Source: Rhododendron vialii
Lineage: Eukaryota > Streptophyta > Magnoliopsida > Ericales > Ericaceae
Assembly (NCBI RefSeq): GCF_030253575.1
Contig: NC_080558.1
Coordinates: 8,690,001-8,754,000, forward strand
Length of the DNA stretch: 64,000 nt
Direction of reading: 5' to 3'
This document shows, piece by piece, positions 9,359 to 20,597 of the stretch (positions are counted from its first letter, which is position 1; every line of letters starts with the position of its first letter). Below the pieces are notes generated by a model that had not been told where the DNA came from, made no database searches, and saw nothing but the letters and a program-made list of their open reading frames with translations. A program made the position numbers and the translations under genes.

Positions 9359-12272
9359 CCCCGGGAACCACACGCCTAGAACCACACAATATACATATAT
9401 ATATTCACACAATATACATAAAGCTGAAAAAACTCTCCGGGAACCACACGCCGGTTCCTCTCCGGGAGGTCACAGACCGACCCCCCACACTCACCTCACC
9501 CTTTCCCTCACATTATGTCACACACCGTTCCCTACGCTCTATACATGCATATATATAGACAAGAAAACCAAATACACGTTAAGAAATAAGGTAGAAAGTG
9601 ATCATGTGCTTTGCGCACACCACCCCACTTGGGTGGAATCCTAACAGAGAGAACGAGAGAGAGAAATATCAAGCTTACTAACTGAGCATGGGCAGCTCAT
9701 CAACACCCTTTCTAACAGATTTAACCAACTTTGGACTCACTCTGCCAGCTCTGGCATTCATCTCAAACAAATGAGATGCATCGTACATGGTAGGCCTAGA
9801 ATGTGGATCGACGTGCAAGCACCAGACTGCTAGATTCAAAATGGAATCCAATTCATCTTGTAGCTTCTGACTAGTAGGAGGCGGAAGACGAGGATCCAAG
9901 ACATCTGCCAATTGTATGCGTTCGTTGTCAACGGATGAGTATAGGTTTGAATTGAGTTCTCCCGGAAGCGATCCCATCAAAATCTCAAGTGTCAAAACAC
10001 CAAAGCTGTACACGTTGCATTTCTCTGTCACTGCCATTGTGTACGATAATTCTGGCCATGCCAAGGGGGGGGAAAAAAAAACACACCAACAATGTCACAT
10101 GTTAGTTCTCACTTGCAAATCAAACTAGCTGGCCAAGCAAATAAAGAATGGCCTTTTGAACACTAATTAAAGTTACCTGGAGCAATGTATCCGAACGTGC
10201 CTGCAACCGCGGTCCAATTTGAAGAATCGGGCTTCAAAAACCTTGCCGTGCCAAAATCGGAGACATGAGCCTCCATTTCCGAGTCTAACAGAACATTCTT
10301 GCTCGATATGTCCTGATGAATTATGGGAGGCACGCAGTTGTGATGCAGGTAAGATAAAGCGTGAACCACCCCTTTAACTACGTTCACTCTCTTACTCCAG
10401 TCTAACTCCTTGGCGTCTCTCTCTCTCCTCAAAACATCTGCCAAACTTCCTCTCTCCATGTACTCGCAAACCAAAAAAGTGTGCTTTTTGTGGTAACAAA
10501 AGCCGTAGAGTTTCACGATGTTCCGGTGCCTTATTTCTGTCAGCGTGGCTACCTCATTCGCAAAACTCTTGATCTCCCCAATCTCTGAGCCTTCATTCGT
10601 GAATAGCTTTTTAACTGCTACTACCTGTTGAGGATTTACACAGAATATAAGATAGTTATCAATCTAAAGGAAGGATAGAGAAAATTTATTAGAAACTTCC
10701 AAAAATACCTGCCCACTTGGTAAGTTAACTTTGTAGACTCTGGCCGATCCTCCCTGTCCAATGCAGTATGCATCGTCGAAATTGTCTGTAGCGCGGACGA
10801 TATCTTCAAACGCAATTCTTCCACAGAAATTCTTGATCAAAAAGATGTTTTCTCCCTTCACCACATCTTCTTTCTGGCTTTTGCGGTTACTTTTTCGGTG
10901 AAGCGCGATAGCCCCAACAAGCAGAAGCAAGAGAAACAACGAGCCTAACGAGGGAGAAACTGCGATAATGATCAACCGCGAGTTTCCTCCGTTTTCCTTA
11001 CCGCCCCCAGACACTGAGTTGTTGCATGGTGTCAATCCTTGGTTTGGATCACCACAAAGATTCTTGTTATGGGAAAACGCTTCGGACGGAGACGAATTGA
11101 AAACCTTGGAGTCAGGCAGAGGACCCTCCAGTTCATTGTACGACAAATCGATGGTTGACAAGCTGAGCATTCCACTAAACGAATCCGGTATAGAACCGGT
11201 GAGAGAGTTGTGGGAGAGGTTTAAGGCTACTAGGATAATCAGCGTCCCGAGTTGAGGTGAAATCGCTCCGGTGAGTGAGTTGGAACCAAGATCAAGCAGT
11301 ATTTGTAAAGTTCCAAGATTACCAATCTGATAGGGAATGCTCCCATTCAATTGATTTTTACTCAGGCTTAGAAACAGCAATCTCGAGATGTCTCCAATTT
11401 GACCCGGAATCGGTCCATTTAGCATGTTCATGGAGAGATCAAGAGAAGCCAAATTGGACAGTCCCCCGATTTCGAATGGTATTTGACCAGAAATTTGGTT
11501 GTCACTCAAGTTTAACGTCAATAGTTTCGACAATCGTCCAACTTGAGCCGGAATTCTCCCGGATATCTTATTGGAAGAAAGGTCAAGCACTACTAGCTGG
11601 TTCAATTGGGAGATCTCCATTGGGATTTCACCTCCAATGGAATTCCCACCAAGATTCAGCCGTGTCAAGTTACTGCATTCTCCCCATGTGGGTGAGATTT
11701 TCCCTTGTAAATTGTTGTGGCTCAAGTTGATATACGTCAGGTTCGGGTACGCTCCGAAATCTTGATCAAGATTTCCGGTTAGTTGATTATAATCAAGCCG
11801 GACTTTGTACAAGGATGTGCAGTTTTTGAGGCTCACCGGGATCGGACCGGTGAAGTTATTGTACCCCGCGGTGAAATTCGCTAGCATTCCGCCTCGACAC
11901 ACTTGTGGAGGTAATTGACCACTCAAGTTGTTATCAATTAGATGAAAAACAACCAATGATGAAAGATTTCCGATTTCTTCCGGTACTGGACCGGATAAGT
12001 AGTTCGAAAACAAGCTCAAATCAGTTAACTTGGTCAAGGTGCCGAAATTCTTAGGAATCTGGCCAGAGAATTCGTTTAGGTTAAGATGTAGGAAAGTTAT
12101 CTTACTCAAATTACCCAAAGACTGAGGAATTGGGCCAGAAAATCTGCTGTTATCTATGTCCGCCAGGAGGGGACCACTGAGCAAGGTACCCTGGAAGAGT
12201 AGCCTTCGGAGGCTAAGCAGGCCGGTTTTAGCCTGACTTGACCCGCGGTCAGGAAATAACCGCGGCTCAAGC

Positions 12273-12550
12273 TGTCAAAGCACACTAATGGTTCAGTTAG
12301 TCAGTCAGTTAGGTTTGTTAGAGAAAGGATTAGTTGGTTAAGACGGTTTAGGTAGTGTTTACTCTTGTATTAGTTTTGCCAGCTGGTGTTGTAACAGAAT
12401 GGGATCATCGTGCAATCCCAGACCACTATATATGCTCAGTTCCCTGTAATTGAGAGATCAGAGAAAACAGAATACAAAGAAAGATTTCCCCTTCCTTCTT
12501 TCTCTCACTAGTTCTTGAGTTCCTCTCTCTACTTCTTGTTACTTTCTATA
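12273..12550 (+). repeat. copia-1 5' LTR
   Basis: Starts TGTCAAAGCACACTAATGG and ends TACTTTCTATA, so the termini are TG...TA and not the canonical TG...CA. A TATA-like CTATATATGC at about 12425 probably directs element transcription. Followed directly by the PBS. Confidence 0.95.
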
Positions 12551-12563
12551 TGGTATCAAAGCC
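12551..12563 (+). other. copia-1 primer-binding site
   Basis: TGGTATCAAAGCC directly abuts the 5' LTR. It matches the plant copia PBS complementary to the 3' end of initiator tRNA-Met (usual TGGTATCAGAGC), with one A-for-G difference. Confidence 0.9.
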
Positions 12564-12691
12564 ATTCTGAGACAAAAGTCCACTCGATCCTGAGAAATCT
12601 TCATCAATTACAACGATTCCTTCGATTCTGAGACAACAGTCCACTCAATCCTCCAGAAATCTTCATCAATTACAACAATTTCTTCGATTCC

Positions 12692-15600
12692 ATGGCTTCG
12701 ACTGCAGGTACAACTTCAACTACAACAACAGTTTCCTTACCTCCAGCGTTAGCATTCCTTGTGTCGAATTTTCACTCTCTTGTCAACATCAAGTTGGATG
12801 GCTTCAATTATTCTCTTTGGCGAGTTCAAGTCGAGAACGTTATGGATGCAAATGGCTTCTATAGTTACCTCGATGGATCTATTGCCGTTCCCGCACCTCA
12901 AATTCGTAATGCCGAAGGTGAACTTACTCTGAATCCTGCATATTCTCTCTGGCGTTTAATTGATTCGCAACTTAAATCGTGTCTCTCTGCATCACTGTCC
13001 CAAGCAACCCTACCTTATGTTTTAGGGCTTCGAACTGCTCACCAAGTGTGGGAATCCTTATCGAATAGATATAACTTCTTATCTGAGACTCATGTTCAAG
13101 AACTTAGAGATCAGTTGTATAATTTGTCCAAAACATCCACCATAGAGGCCTATATTGACAATATTCAAGACTTGGCTCAAAAATTGGCTGCAGCTGGTAG
13201 TCCAGTAAATGATGATGAGCTTGTTTTTCATGCCTTACAAGGTTTACCTACCGTCTTTAATGGACTCAGAACTGCTGTTAGAGCAGTTCGTACTAGAGGT
13301 CATAGTGTGTGCTTTGCTGAACTTGTGACCATGATGAAAGGTGAAGAGAAACAGTTAAGTAAGGCAACTTCAGAGATAGATGTTCACAGTACTGTTTTGG
13401 TGGCTTCTCATAGTAATTTGTCTCTAAGTAATACTCCCTCAGGGTCATCTGCTTCTCATACACCTGTCACACAGCCTCATGTTGAACCTTCTCAGTCATC
13501 AGGAGTTGGATATAATCAGTTTGCTTCCTTTCCTCCGTCAACACCTCAACATCAATACTTTCCAAGTAACTTCAGGAATTTTAACAGAGGAAGAGGAAAT
13601 AGAGGCTCACAATTTCCTAGAAATCCGTGTGAGATCTGTGGTAAAACAAACCATTCCACCAACTACTGTTACTATAGACCTCCAACTATGCCATTTGACA
13701 TGTCTGGTTCATCATGGAGGAGTTTTGCCGGTTCAACTCAGTCTTATCCATGGATGTCTTCAATGAATCCTGGTTTTCATCCAGTCAACACACCAGTTTA
13801 TCAGAATTTTCCTCAGGGACCAAGACCTGTTTCACAGTTTTCAGGATTTTCCAGATCAGATGGTAGTTTCAGGCCTGCACCTCTTATGGTTCCAATGCCG
13901 ACATCTATGCAGTCCTCTTTCCCTGCACCACCACCGTCTCACGTACATTCACCACCGTCTCACGTACATTCACATCCTACTTTTGCTGGCCTTACAGAAA
14001 ACTATGTGGTACCTTATCAATCTTCTTATGCTGGTTTTCCTCAGAATTATGTGTTGCCTCAAACTACATCATGTTTATATGGCTCAAGTTTTGCACCATC
14101 ATCAATATATTGTGCTGATAATTCTGCTGGTTCTTCCTCTCAACCTTGGTACTTTGACAGTGGAGCAACGAATCATATTACTAACAATCTGCAGAATCTG
14201 AACCTTGCTCAGACTCAGCAAACAGCTCTCCAAGAAGGTGTATTAGTTGGAAATGGGCATACACTGCCTGTCACTCACACTGGTCAAGGGCTTCTCCCTA
14301 CTCCTCATGGTAATTTTCAGCTTTCTCATATTTTGCACACTCCACTAATTACTCATAATCTTCTCTCTGTACATCAATTTGCCAAGGATAATCATTGCTT
14401 TCTTATCTTTGATTCACATGGTCTTGTCATTCAGGACAAGCAAACTCTCAAGGTTCTGTACAGGGGCTCATGCCGCAGGGGCTTGTATCCCATTCTGACT
14501 CCCTCTAGCTTTTTGTCTCCTGTTTCAACAAGTGGTTCTGCTACTGCTACTGCTTTTCTTGGTACATCTTCTGCTGAACTTTGGCATAGAAGACTTGGTC
14601 ACCCTAGTTTTCCTTTGTTTACTTCTTTAATAAATCAATTTCAGTTACCAGTCGTTAAACCTGTGTTAGTTGATTGTCCTTGTTGTCATATGGCTAAAAG
14701 TCATAAGCTTCAATTTCCTGTTTCTAAGTCATGTACTACAGCACCTTTCCAACTTGTTCATATGGATGTGTGGGGTCCATCTCCAGTTGCTTCTAATAAA
14801 GGATTCAAGTACTATCTTCTTGTCATCGATGATTTCACACGATTTTCTTGGTTATTTCCAATGCATTATAAATCAGAGGTTAAGTATAAAGTTTCTGCTT
14901 TCAAAGCATATGTTCAAACACAGTTTGGCACTTCTATTCAAACTGTTAGAAGTGATAATGGAGGAGAGTTTATTAATCACTTTCTTCTTCATTTGTTTCT
15001 TTCAACTGGTGTGATACATCAAACAACTTGTCCTCATACTCCTGAGCAAAATGGTATTGTTGAAAGGAAACACAGACATTTGATTGAAACAACTATCACT
15101 CTTTTGTTGCAAGCTAGATTACCTGTTTCCTTTTGGTTAGAGGCCTTAACAACTGCTGTTTATCTAGCCAATCGTTTACCTCACTCCTATTTGCATTTTC
15201 AAGTTCCTTATGTTCTTTTGTTTAAAACAACACCAAATTATTTGAACCTTAAACCATTTGGTTGTTGTTGCTTTCCCTGGCTTAAGCCATATGTGGCACA
15301 TAAGTTGCTACCTAAATCTACACCCTGTGTTTTCTTGGGTTACTGTGATAATACTAAGGGATTTAGGTGTTATGATCCCATAACCACAAAGGTCTATACT
15401 TCCAGACATGTTAAGTTCGTTGAACATGATTTTCCTTATCCTACTTTAGTTCCTTTCTTGTCTACATCTAACACTGTGACTCCTACATTCAATGTACCAT
15501 TAACCACTTATGATGATATCACTGTTTCTGTTCCATTTTCTGTGTCTTCTTCTTCCTCTTCTGTTCCTATCTCTTCTTCTATACCTTCTTTGGATTCTTT

Positions 15601-17458
15601 ACCTCAATCTTTTCCTATTCCTTGTTCTTCTGTTTCTCTTTCAAATGCTTCATCTCCTCTTCATTCTACTCCTGTCACTCTCTCTCCTTCTGCTCCTGAA
15701 TCAGTTGCTCCATCTTCATTAGTTCTTTCTTCACCTGTCTCCTCTTCTCCAACTCATTGTACAGAGCTCATTTCTCAACCTCCTTCTGTTCCTTGCACTA
15801 CTAACACACACTCTATGGCTACTCGATCTAAAAATGGGATTGTTAAGCCTAAAACCATTGTGAGTTTGACTGCAGTAGCTAGTGCTTTTTCTACTTCTAC
15901 TACTGAACCATCTCATTTTGCTGAGGCTGTTAAACATTATGAGTGGCAAGCTACCATGGCAGAAGAGTATAAGGCCCTTGTTAAGCAAGGGACTTGGTCT
16001 CTTGTTCCACCCCCTCCTGGGGCAAACGTTATTGGTTGTCAATGGATCTACAAGATCAAACGCAATTCAGATGGCAGTATAGCTAGGTATAAAGCAAGAC
16101 TGGTGGCAAATGGAAATCAACAGACCGAAGGTTTGGACTTCACAGAAACCTTTAGTCCAGTCATAAAACAACCAACAGTTCGTATTGTTCTTAGTTTAGC
16201 AGTTCATTATGATTGGCCTATTCGTCAATTAGATGTTTCCAATGCGTTCCTTCATGGCATTGTTGAGGAAGAGGTCTACATGAGACAACCACTTGGCTAT
16301 AAAAGTGTTTCTCATCCAACCCATGTTTGCAAACTCAACAAAGCTCTTTATGGTCTCCGACAGGCCCCACGGGCATGGTTCTCCTTATTCTCTAGTTTTC
16401 TCCTTCAACAGGGGTTTATTAATAGTAAAGCAGATGCTTCATTGTTTTCTCTTAAGACTGATCATGGCATCACTTTGATTCTGGTCTATGTTGAAGATAT
16501 TCTTATCACTGGGAGTAATTCAGAGTTTATTTCTGAGCTTATCAAGACTTTGAGTACCAGATTTGTGATGAAAGATCTTGGTTCCCTCAGCTATTTTCTG
16601 GGTATAGAAGTTCAGAAACATGGTAAGCGTCTCATTCTTTCCCAAAGTAAGTATGCTACAGATCTTCTTGTTAAGGCAGGCATGTATGAGTGTAAGTCTA
16701 GTCCATTTCTTTCTTCTACAAAACCTGCTATCCTAGATCCAGACCCCTATTTTGAGGATCAGCAATGGTACAGGACTGTGGTTGGTTCTCTTCAGTACTT
16801 AACTCTCACCAAACCAGAAATTTCTTTTGCTGTCAACCTGGCCTGTCAACATATGCATGCCCCAAGACAAAGCCATTATGTTGCTGTAAAAAGGATTCTG
16901 AGGTACATTAAAGGTTGTATTCATCAGGGTCTTTACTTTGTGCCTGGTCCTTTGACCTTGACAGGGTTTTCTGATGCTGATTGGGCAGGGGATAATGTAG
17001 ACAGACGGTCAACAACTGGTTTTTGTTTGTTCTTGGGGTCCAATTTGATCTCTTGGTGTGCTAAGAAGCAGCATACAGTTGCTCGCTCTTCCACGGAAGC
17101 AGAATATCGAGCCTTAGCACAGACAGCTGCTGATATTACTTGGGTCCAACAGTTGCTTTTGGATGTTCATGTCACTCCCACATTACCCCATTTGATTTGG
17201 TGTGACAATCAGAGTGCCATCGCTTTGGCATCTAACCCTATTTTCCATGCTCGGACGAAGCATGTGGAGGTGGACTATCATTTCATTCGAGAAAAAGTGC
17301 TGAGTAAACAAATTCAAATTTATCACATTGGTTCTTTGGCACAGGTTGCTGACATTTTTACCAAGTCATTGGCAGTGGATAGGTTTCTTTTCTTGAAAGG
17401 CAAACTCATGGTCTGTGATACTCCCATGAGTTTGCAGGGGGCTGTCAAAGCACACTAA
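12692..17458 (+). CDS. copia-1 gag-pol polyprotein, 1588 aa
   Basis: One uninterrupted frame encodes a copia polyprotein. The order is: gag (UBN2-like), a CCHC zinc knuckle CEICGKTNHSTNYC (residues ~310-325), aspartic protease (FDSGATNH, ~485), GAG-pre-integrase and HHCC zinc region (LWHRRLGH, CPCCHMAKSHK), integrase core with D-D-E (HMDVWGP, RSDNGGEF, EQNGIVERKH), reverse transcriptase ([31 protein letters not shown]) and RNase H (FSDADWAGD, STEAEYRAL, WCDNQSA). The order protease-integrase-RT defines Ty1/copia. The RT catalytic box is YVED where YVDD is expected (GAA codon at about 16492), which should abolish or impair polymerisation. A 21-bp tandem duplication lies in gag (about 13934-13975). 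The stop lies inside the 3' LTR (17456-17458). Confidence 0.95.
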   Translation: MASTAGTTSTTTTVSLPPALAFLVSNFHSLVNIKLDGFNYSLWRVQVENVMDANGFYSYLDGSIAVPAPQIRNAEGELTLNPAYSLWRLIDSQLKSCLSASLSQATLPYVLGLRTAHQVWESLSNRYNFLSETHVQELRDQLYNLSKTSTIEAYIDNIQDLAQKLAAAGSPVNDDELVFHALQGLPTVFNGLRTAVRAVRTRGHSVCFAELVTMMKGEEKQLSKATSEIDVHSTVLVASHSNLSLSNTPSGSSASHTPVTQPHVEPSQSSGVGYNQFASFPPSTPQHQYFPSNFRNFNRGRGNRGSQFPRNPCEICGKTNHSTNYCYYRPPTMPFDMSGSSWRSFAGSTQSYPWMSSMNPGFHPVNTPVYQNFPQGPRPVSQFSGFSRSDGSFRPAPLMVPMPTSMQSSFPAPPPSHVHSPPSHVHSHPTFAGLTENYVVPYQSSYAGFPQNYVLPQTTSCLYGSSFAPSSIYCADNSAGSSSQPWYFDSGATNHITNNLQNLNLAQTQQTALQEGVLVGNGHTLPVTHTGQGLLPTPHGNFQLSHILHTPLITHNLLSVHQFAKDNHCFLIFDSHGLVIQDKQTLKVLYRGSCRRGLYPILTPSSFLSPVSTSGSATATAFLGTSSAELWHRRLGHPSFPLFTSLINQFQLPVVKPVLVDCPCCHMAKSHKLQFPVSKSCTTAPFQLVHMDVWGPSPVASNKGFKYYLLVIDDFTRFSWLFPMHYKSEVKYKVSAFKAYVQTQFGTSIQTVRSDNGGEFINHFLLHLFLSTGVIHQTTCPHTPEQNGIVERKHRHLIETTITLLLQARLPVSFWLEALTTAVYLANRLPHSYLHFQVPYVLLFKTTPNYLNLKPFGCCCFPWLKPYVAHKLLPKSTPCVFLGYCDNTKGFRCYDPITTKVYTSRHVKFVEHDFPYPTLVPFLSTSNTVTPTFNVPLTTYDDITVSVPFSVSSSSSSVPISSSIPSLDSLPQSFPIPCSSVSLSNASSPLHSTPVTLSPSAPESVAPSSLVLSSPVSSSPTHCTELISQPPSVPCTTNTHSMATRSKNGIVKPKTIVSLTAVASAFSTSTTEPSHFAEAVKHYEWQATMAEEYKALVKQGTWSLVPPPPGANVIGCQWIYKIKRNSDGSIARYKARLVANGNQQTEGLDFTETFSPVIKQPTVRIVLSLAVHYDWPIRQLDVSNAFLHGIVEEEVYMRQPLGYKSVSHPTHVCKLNKALYGLRQAPRAWFSLFSSFLLQQGFINSKADASLFSLKTDHGITLILVYVEDILITGSNSEFISELIKTLSTRFVMKDLGSLSYFLGIEVQKHGKRLILSQSKYATDLLVKAGMYECKSSPFLSSTKPAILDPDPYFEDQQWYRTVVGSLQYLTLTKPEISFAVNLACQHMHAPRQSHYVAVKRILRYIKGCIHQGLYFVPGPLTLTGFSDADWAGDNVDRRSTTGFCLFLGSNLISWCAKKQHTVARSSTEAEYRALAQTAADITWVQQLLLDVHVTPTLPHLIWCDNQSAIALASNPIFHARTKHVEVDYHFIREKVLSKQIQIYHIGSLAQVADIFTKSLAVDRFLFLKGKLMVCDTPMSLQGAVKAH

Positions 17459-17720
17459 TGGTTCAGTTAGTCAGTCAGTTAGGTTTGTTAGAAAAAGGGT
17501 TAGTTGGTTAAGACGGTTTAGGTAGTGTTTACTCTTGTATTAGTTTTGCCAGCTGGTGTTGTAACAGAATGGGATCATCGTGCAATCCCAGAGCACTATA
17601 TATGCTCAGTTCCCTGTAATTGAGAGATCAGAGAAAACAGAATACAAAGAAAGATTTCCCCTTCCTTCTTTCTCTCACTAGTTCTTGAGTTCCTCTCTCT
17701 ACTTCTTGTTATTTTCTATA
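17443..17720 (+). repeat. copia-1 3' LTR
   Basis: Same 278-bp length and same TG...TA ends as the 5' LTR. Differences seen by eye are at the GAGAAAGGA/GAAAAAGGG stretch (2), GACCAC/GAGCAC (1) and TTACTTT/TTATTTT (1). Immediately followed by the second copy of the CAAGC target duplication. Confidence 0.95.
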
Positions 17721-18321
17721 CAAGCTGCCCTGTTATGGCGTTTCGCCCAAAATCCAGCTCAACAACCTTGGTGAGATTCGCGACAGAGAGAGGGATTGTG
17801 CCCGAGAAAGAGTTAGTGGAGAGATCAAAGATACACGAGATTCGAGAGTAGGCCGATGTTGGTGGGTATGGTACCGGTGAGTTGATTGTATTTGAGGTCG
17901 AGACGGAGGAGGAGAGGGAAATATGACAAGTTTAAATGGTCAAGAGTACCTTGTAGTCCCGTGTAGGCAAGGTTCAGCCCGGTTACATTTCCTGCAGCGT
18001 TGCATGAAATTCCACGCCAGTTGCATGGGCTTGAAGCTGAAGAGTTGCCATTTGTTTGGTTGAAAATCCACGAGCTGACAATTGTTTGGTTGTGTAGGCT
18101 TTGTTTCCACCGGAGAAGTGCTTTGGCTTCGCGATTTTGTGGTGGTTGAGCGGTGGAAGGAGGTGGGAAAACCACCAGAACGGCTGAGAGAGCCAGAGCA
18201 AGGTAGTTGAATAGGTTCGGCATTGTGAAAAGGTATGATTCGGTTTCGGTGGTCTGATTTTTCTGGCGCACTTTATTTATTTCCTCTTTCAAGTGGAAAG
18301 AAAGGGGCAGACTTATTTGAT

Positions 18322-18616
18322 TTTTTTTGGCCCACCTCAAGTCTTACACAAACAATTCAAGGCATTCATTAATTGTAAAATATTTTTTCAAGAATCTCCG
18401 CTAAAAATCACATCAATTCAATATCTATAGATGTTTGATCCAATCATCTAACTATTCATTATTTAGAAATCAAAATAAAAAATTGGATGATTCAATCGAA
18501 CATTTATAAGTATCAGATTGAGTTGATTTTTTGCGGAGGCTCTTGAAAAAATATTTTACATTTAATGAACGGCTTGGATTCTTTGTGTAGGACTCGATGT
18601 GGGCCCAAAAAAAAAT
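18322..18616. mobile_element. Foldback MITE directly upstream of the receptor kinase
   Basis: An inverted repeat has arms of about 100 bp. TTGGCCCACC followed by CAAGTCTTACACAAA on the left pairs with TTTGTGTAGGACTCGATGTG and GGGCCCAA on the right. Inner stretches also pair: TTGTAAAATATTTTTTCAAG with CTTGAAAAAATATTTTACA, and CTCCGC with GCGGAG. Its edge is about 100 bp from the kinase ATG, so it occupies the 5' UTR or core promoter region. No clear TSD was identified. Confidence 0.7.
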
Positions 18617-20135
18617 TTGTGTAAAATATTTATCTATTTATATGTGTGGATAGCATCGTTGATACAACTATGAGACAATTATGTTCGGAGTCTTTCCATT
18701 TATGTTATGTGTTTTAAAATCATGTTCTTAATATGTGTGGGTAGCATCGTTTTATAATCTCCGTTTCTTGTATGTGATTAACTTAAGGGTCTTTTTTTTA
18801 TATACTTTTCCTAACCAAGGTGTCTAGGATTTTATCTTGACTAATCTCCACATACATATCATCTTCGTTATACATTTATCTACTCTACTTATAAAAACGT
18901 GAAGCCTCAAAAGAGTTTCCCACACTTTCTACTTCCAAAAATACCCGTCAAATAAACCCTAAATAACAGACCCAGCCCAATTGGAAACAATACCACGCCT
19001 TTTCGCAGCGACGGAAAACACAACATTTCATTCCAAACTATTGTGTCTCTCCAAAACCACAATCCCCTATGAACCGTGTTATCTTCAAGCATAAGACAAC
19101 AATTGCATCCCTCACAACTCTCCGAGACCATAATTTTGAAGAGCCTCTCGAATGTCCTTCTCCCTCTCAACTCTCCGACAGTCAAGAGTTTCCTTGAATT
19201 AGACTCTCTCGATTCTCCTCCATTCTAAATTCAAGACTGAATACCCTCCGACAGTCAAGAGTTCCATTGAATGAGCCTCTAGATTCTCCTCCGTTCTAAA
19301 TTCAAGACTGAATTATGGGGAAAAATTTACCTAAGTCATCCATTTGAAATAAAAAGTTCGCGTCGGTAGGATACACTGGTAAGTTTCTGAAAAAATGTGT
19401 ATTGCTCTCTCTCTCATGGTGAATCTACGTTGAAGCTTTTCTTGCTTTTATGTTAAATATCATGCACAAAAGTTTGATGAATACTCGTTGCATATAAGGT
19501 GTTTGATGAATTGCTCTTGTTGCCCTTCCATTTATTCCACGTGCCGATATTTGTGAGAAAAGTTCAAGGAATATTCTAAGTGGATGTTTGAAATTGGGAA
19601 CATACAAAGTGGATATCCAGCTTGGAAAAAAAGGGAACTAATATAGCACAAATGAATCATGATCAAATTCCAAACGCCATTGTGATGAATAGCCACGTAC
19701 AGTTTATAAATGCACAGGACATCTACATAATAAGGGAGAAGGGTTTTTGAATATTATCTCTCTATAAATCCTAACCATTGAATTGCTCCAGAAATCCTAC
19801 GGCTCTCCCTCTCAAACAATATTAATTGTACAAGCGCCACTAATTAGATCTCATGTTGCATTGTATCTTTAGGCACAGACAAACTCTAGTATAATAATAA
19901 TGATAGAAAACATATCATTATTAATAAGAAGAAAAGAACGCCATATAATTTGCCGAAATACTCTATTTGGAGAGAATTAGGCTCCATTTGCCAAATAATG
20001 TTATACCTAACTGCCGTTGTTTGGTTGCTTGAAAGTGAAGTTAAATATTTTTCAAGTACAATATCTTACATCGGAAGGATGAAAATGTGTCCTCCTTTAA
20101 AATTGGTTTTGGGATCGGTGACTGACAGAATGTCA

Positions 20136-20138
<3 letters not shown>
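18617..20138. other. Intergenic with a two-copy tandem repeat
   Basis: About 72 bp is tandemly duplicated at 19174-19318 (CTCTCCGACAGTCAAGAGTT ... AAATTCAAGACTGAAT, two copies). A shorter direct repeat, ATATGTGTGG(A/G)TAGCATCGTT, occurs at about 18640 and 18731. No gene is supported. Confidence 0.45.

Positions 20139-20169
<31 letters not shown>
20139..20169. repeat. (AT)n microsatellite
   Basis: An uninterrupted run of about 15 AT dinucleotides. Confidence 0.9.
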
Positions 20170-20173
<4 letters not shown>

Positions 20174-20597
20174 TCAGTCCTACCTGTAGCGAAGTCCACA
20201 AACTCATTGACTAAATGCTCAATGTTTAAAATTACAGAGCACTTACAACAAATTATGTTGTAATTCAATAAGTAGACTCGAAGGTTGTGATAACGTACTA
20301 AACATATATATAACTGGTGCATGCGTAAAGCTGTTGATTTACTTTTACAACAAATTATGTTGTAATTCAATGGTGGCCCCGTTATAAGGTTGTGAGTTTT
20401 GCATTGATGATATCTAACTTAGTTCTTTTTTTATTTTTTATCGGATATCTTAGTTAGTTAATGTCAAGATAAGTAACCAAACCTACAAACAGACTAATTC
20501 TTGATTTGATGAACTTCACGTGCAAAGCAGGTGGACCCTTACTAGTTAATCAAAAAACGAACTATAAGTAATTTACGGGTGTCTGGACCCTAGCCTA

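Larger units (their letters stand above)
12273..17720 (+). mobile_element. Complete Ty1/copia LTR retrotransposon (copia-1)
   Basis: A 5.45-kb element has two 278-bp LTRs, a PBS, one continuous gag-pol ORF, a polypurine stretch (GCAGGGGGC) just before the 3' LTR, and a perfect 5-bp target duplication CAAGC (12268-12272 and 17721-17725). By eye the LTRs differ at about four positions, so the insertion is recent. It sits in the opposite orientation to the receptor kinase it interrupts. A diverged solo LTR of the same family is at about 21357-21615 on the minus strand. Confidence 0.95.
9678..18223 (-). pseudogene. LRR receptor-like kinase (MIK2-like) split by a copia insertion
   Basis: A plasma-membrane LRR receptor kinase of the MDIS1-INTERACTING RECEPTOR LIKE KINASE 2 type. 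It starts at the ATG at 18223 (MPNLFNYLALAL...), chosen because a signal peptide follows directly. Then come an LRRNT with the CNWRGISC motif, LRRs, the copia element, more LRRs, a transmembrane segment (LGSLFLLLLLVGAIAL) and a kinase. Exon 1 ends at 10709, exon 2 is 10624-10177 and exon 3 is 10051-9678, with GT-AG introns. The kinase has the VAVKK lysine, DFG, and an APE motif formed across the exon 2/3 junction. The catalytic loop reads HQD instead of HRD. Removing the copia element and one CAAGC copy restores the frame (ITGQL|EPRLF). A separate 1-bp insertion near 17826 also breaks the frame (NLVYL then TGA), so this copy is doubly disabled. Subfamily assignment is from overall resemblance. 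Confidence 0.85.

Noticed and set aside
10968-11765. Plus-strand open frames of 95 and 151 codons inside the receptor kinase
   Set aside because: They are antisense shadows of the LRR-coding exon. The minus strand has clear LRR periodicity.
13860-14201. Leu/His-rich frames inside copia-1 gag-pol
   Set aside because: Alternative-frame shadows of the continuous polyprotein.
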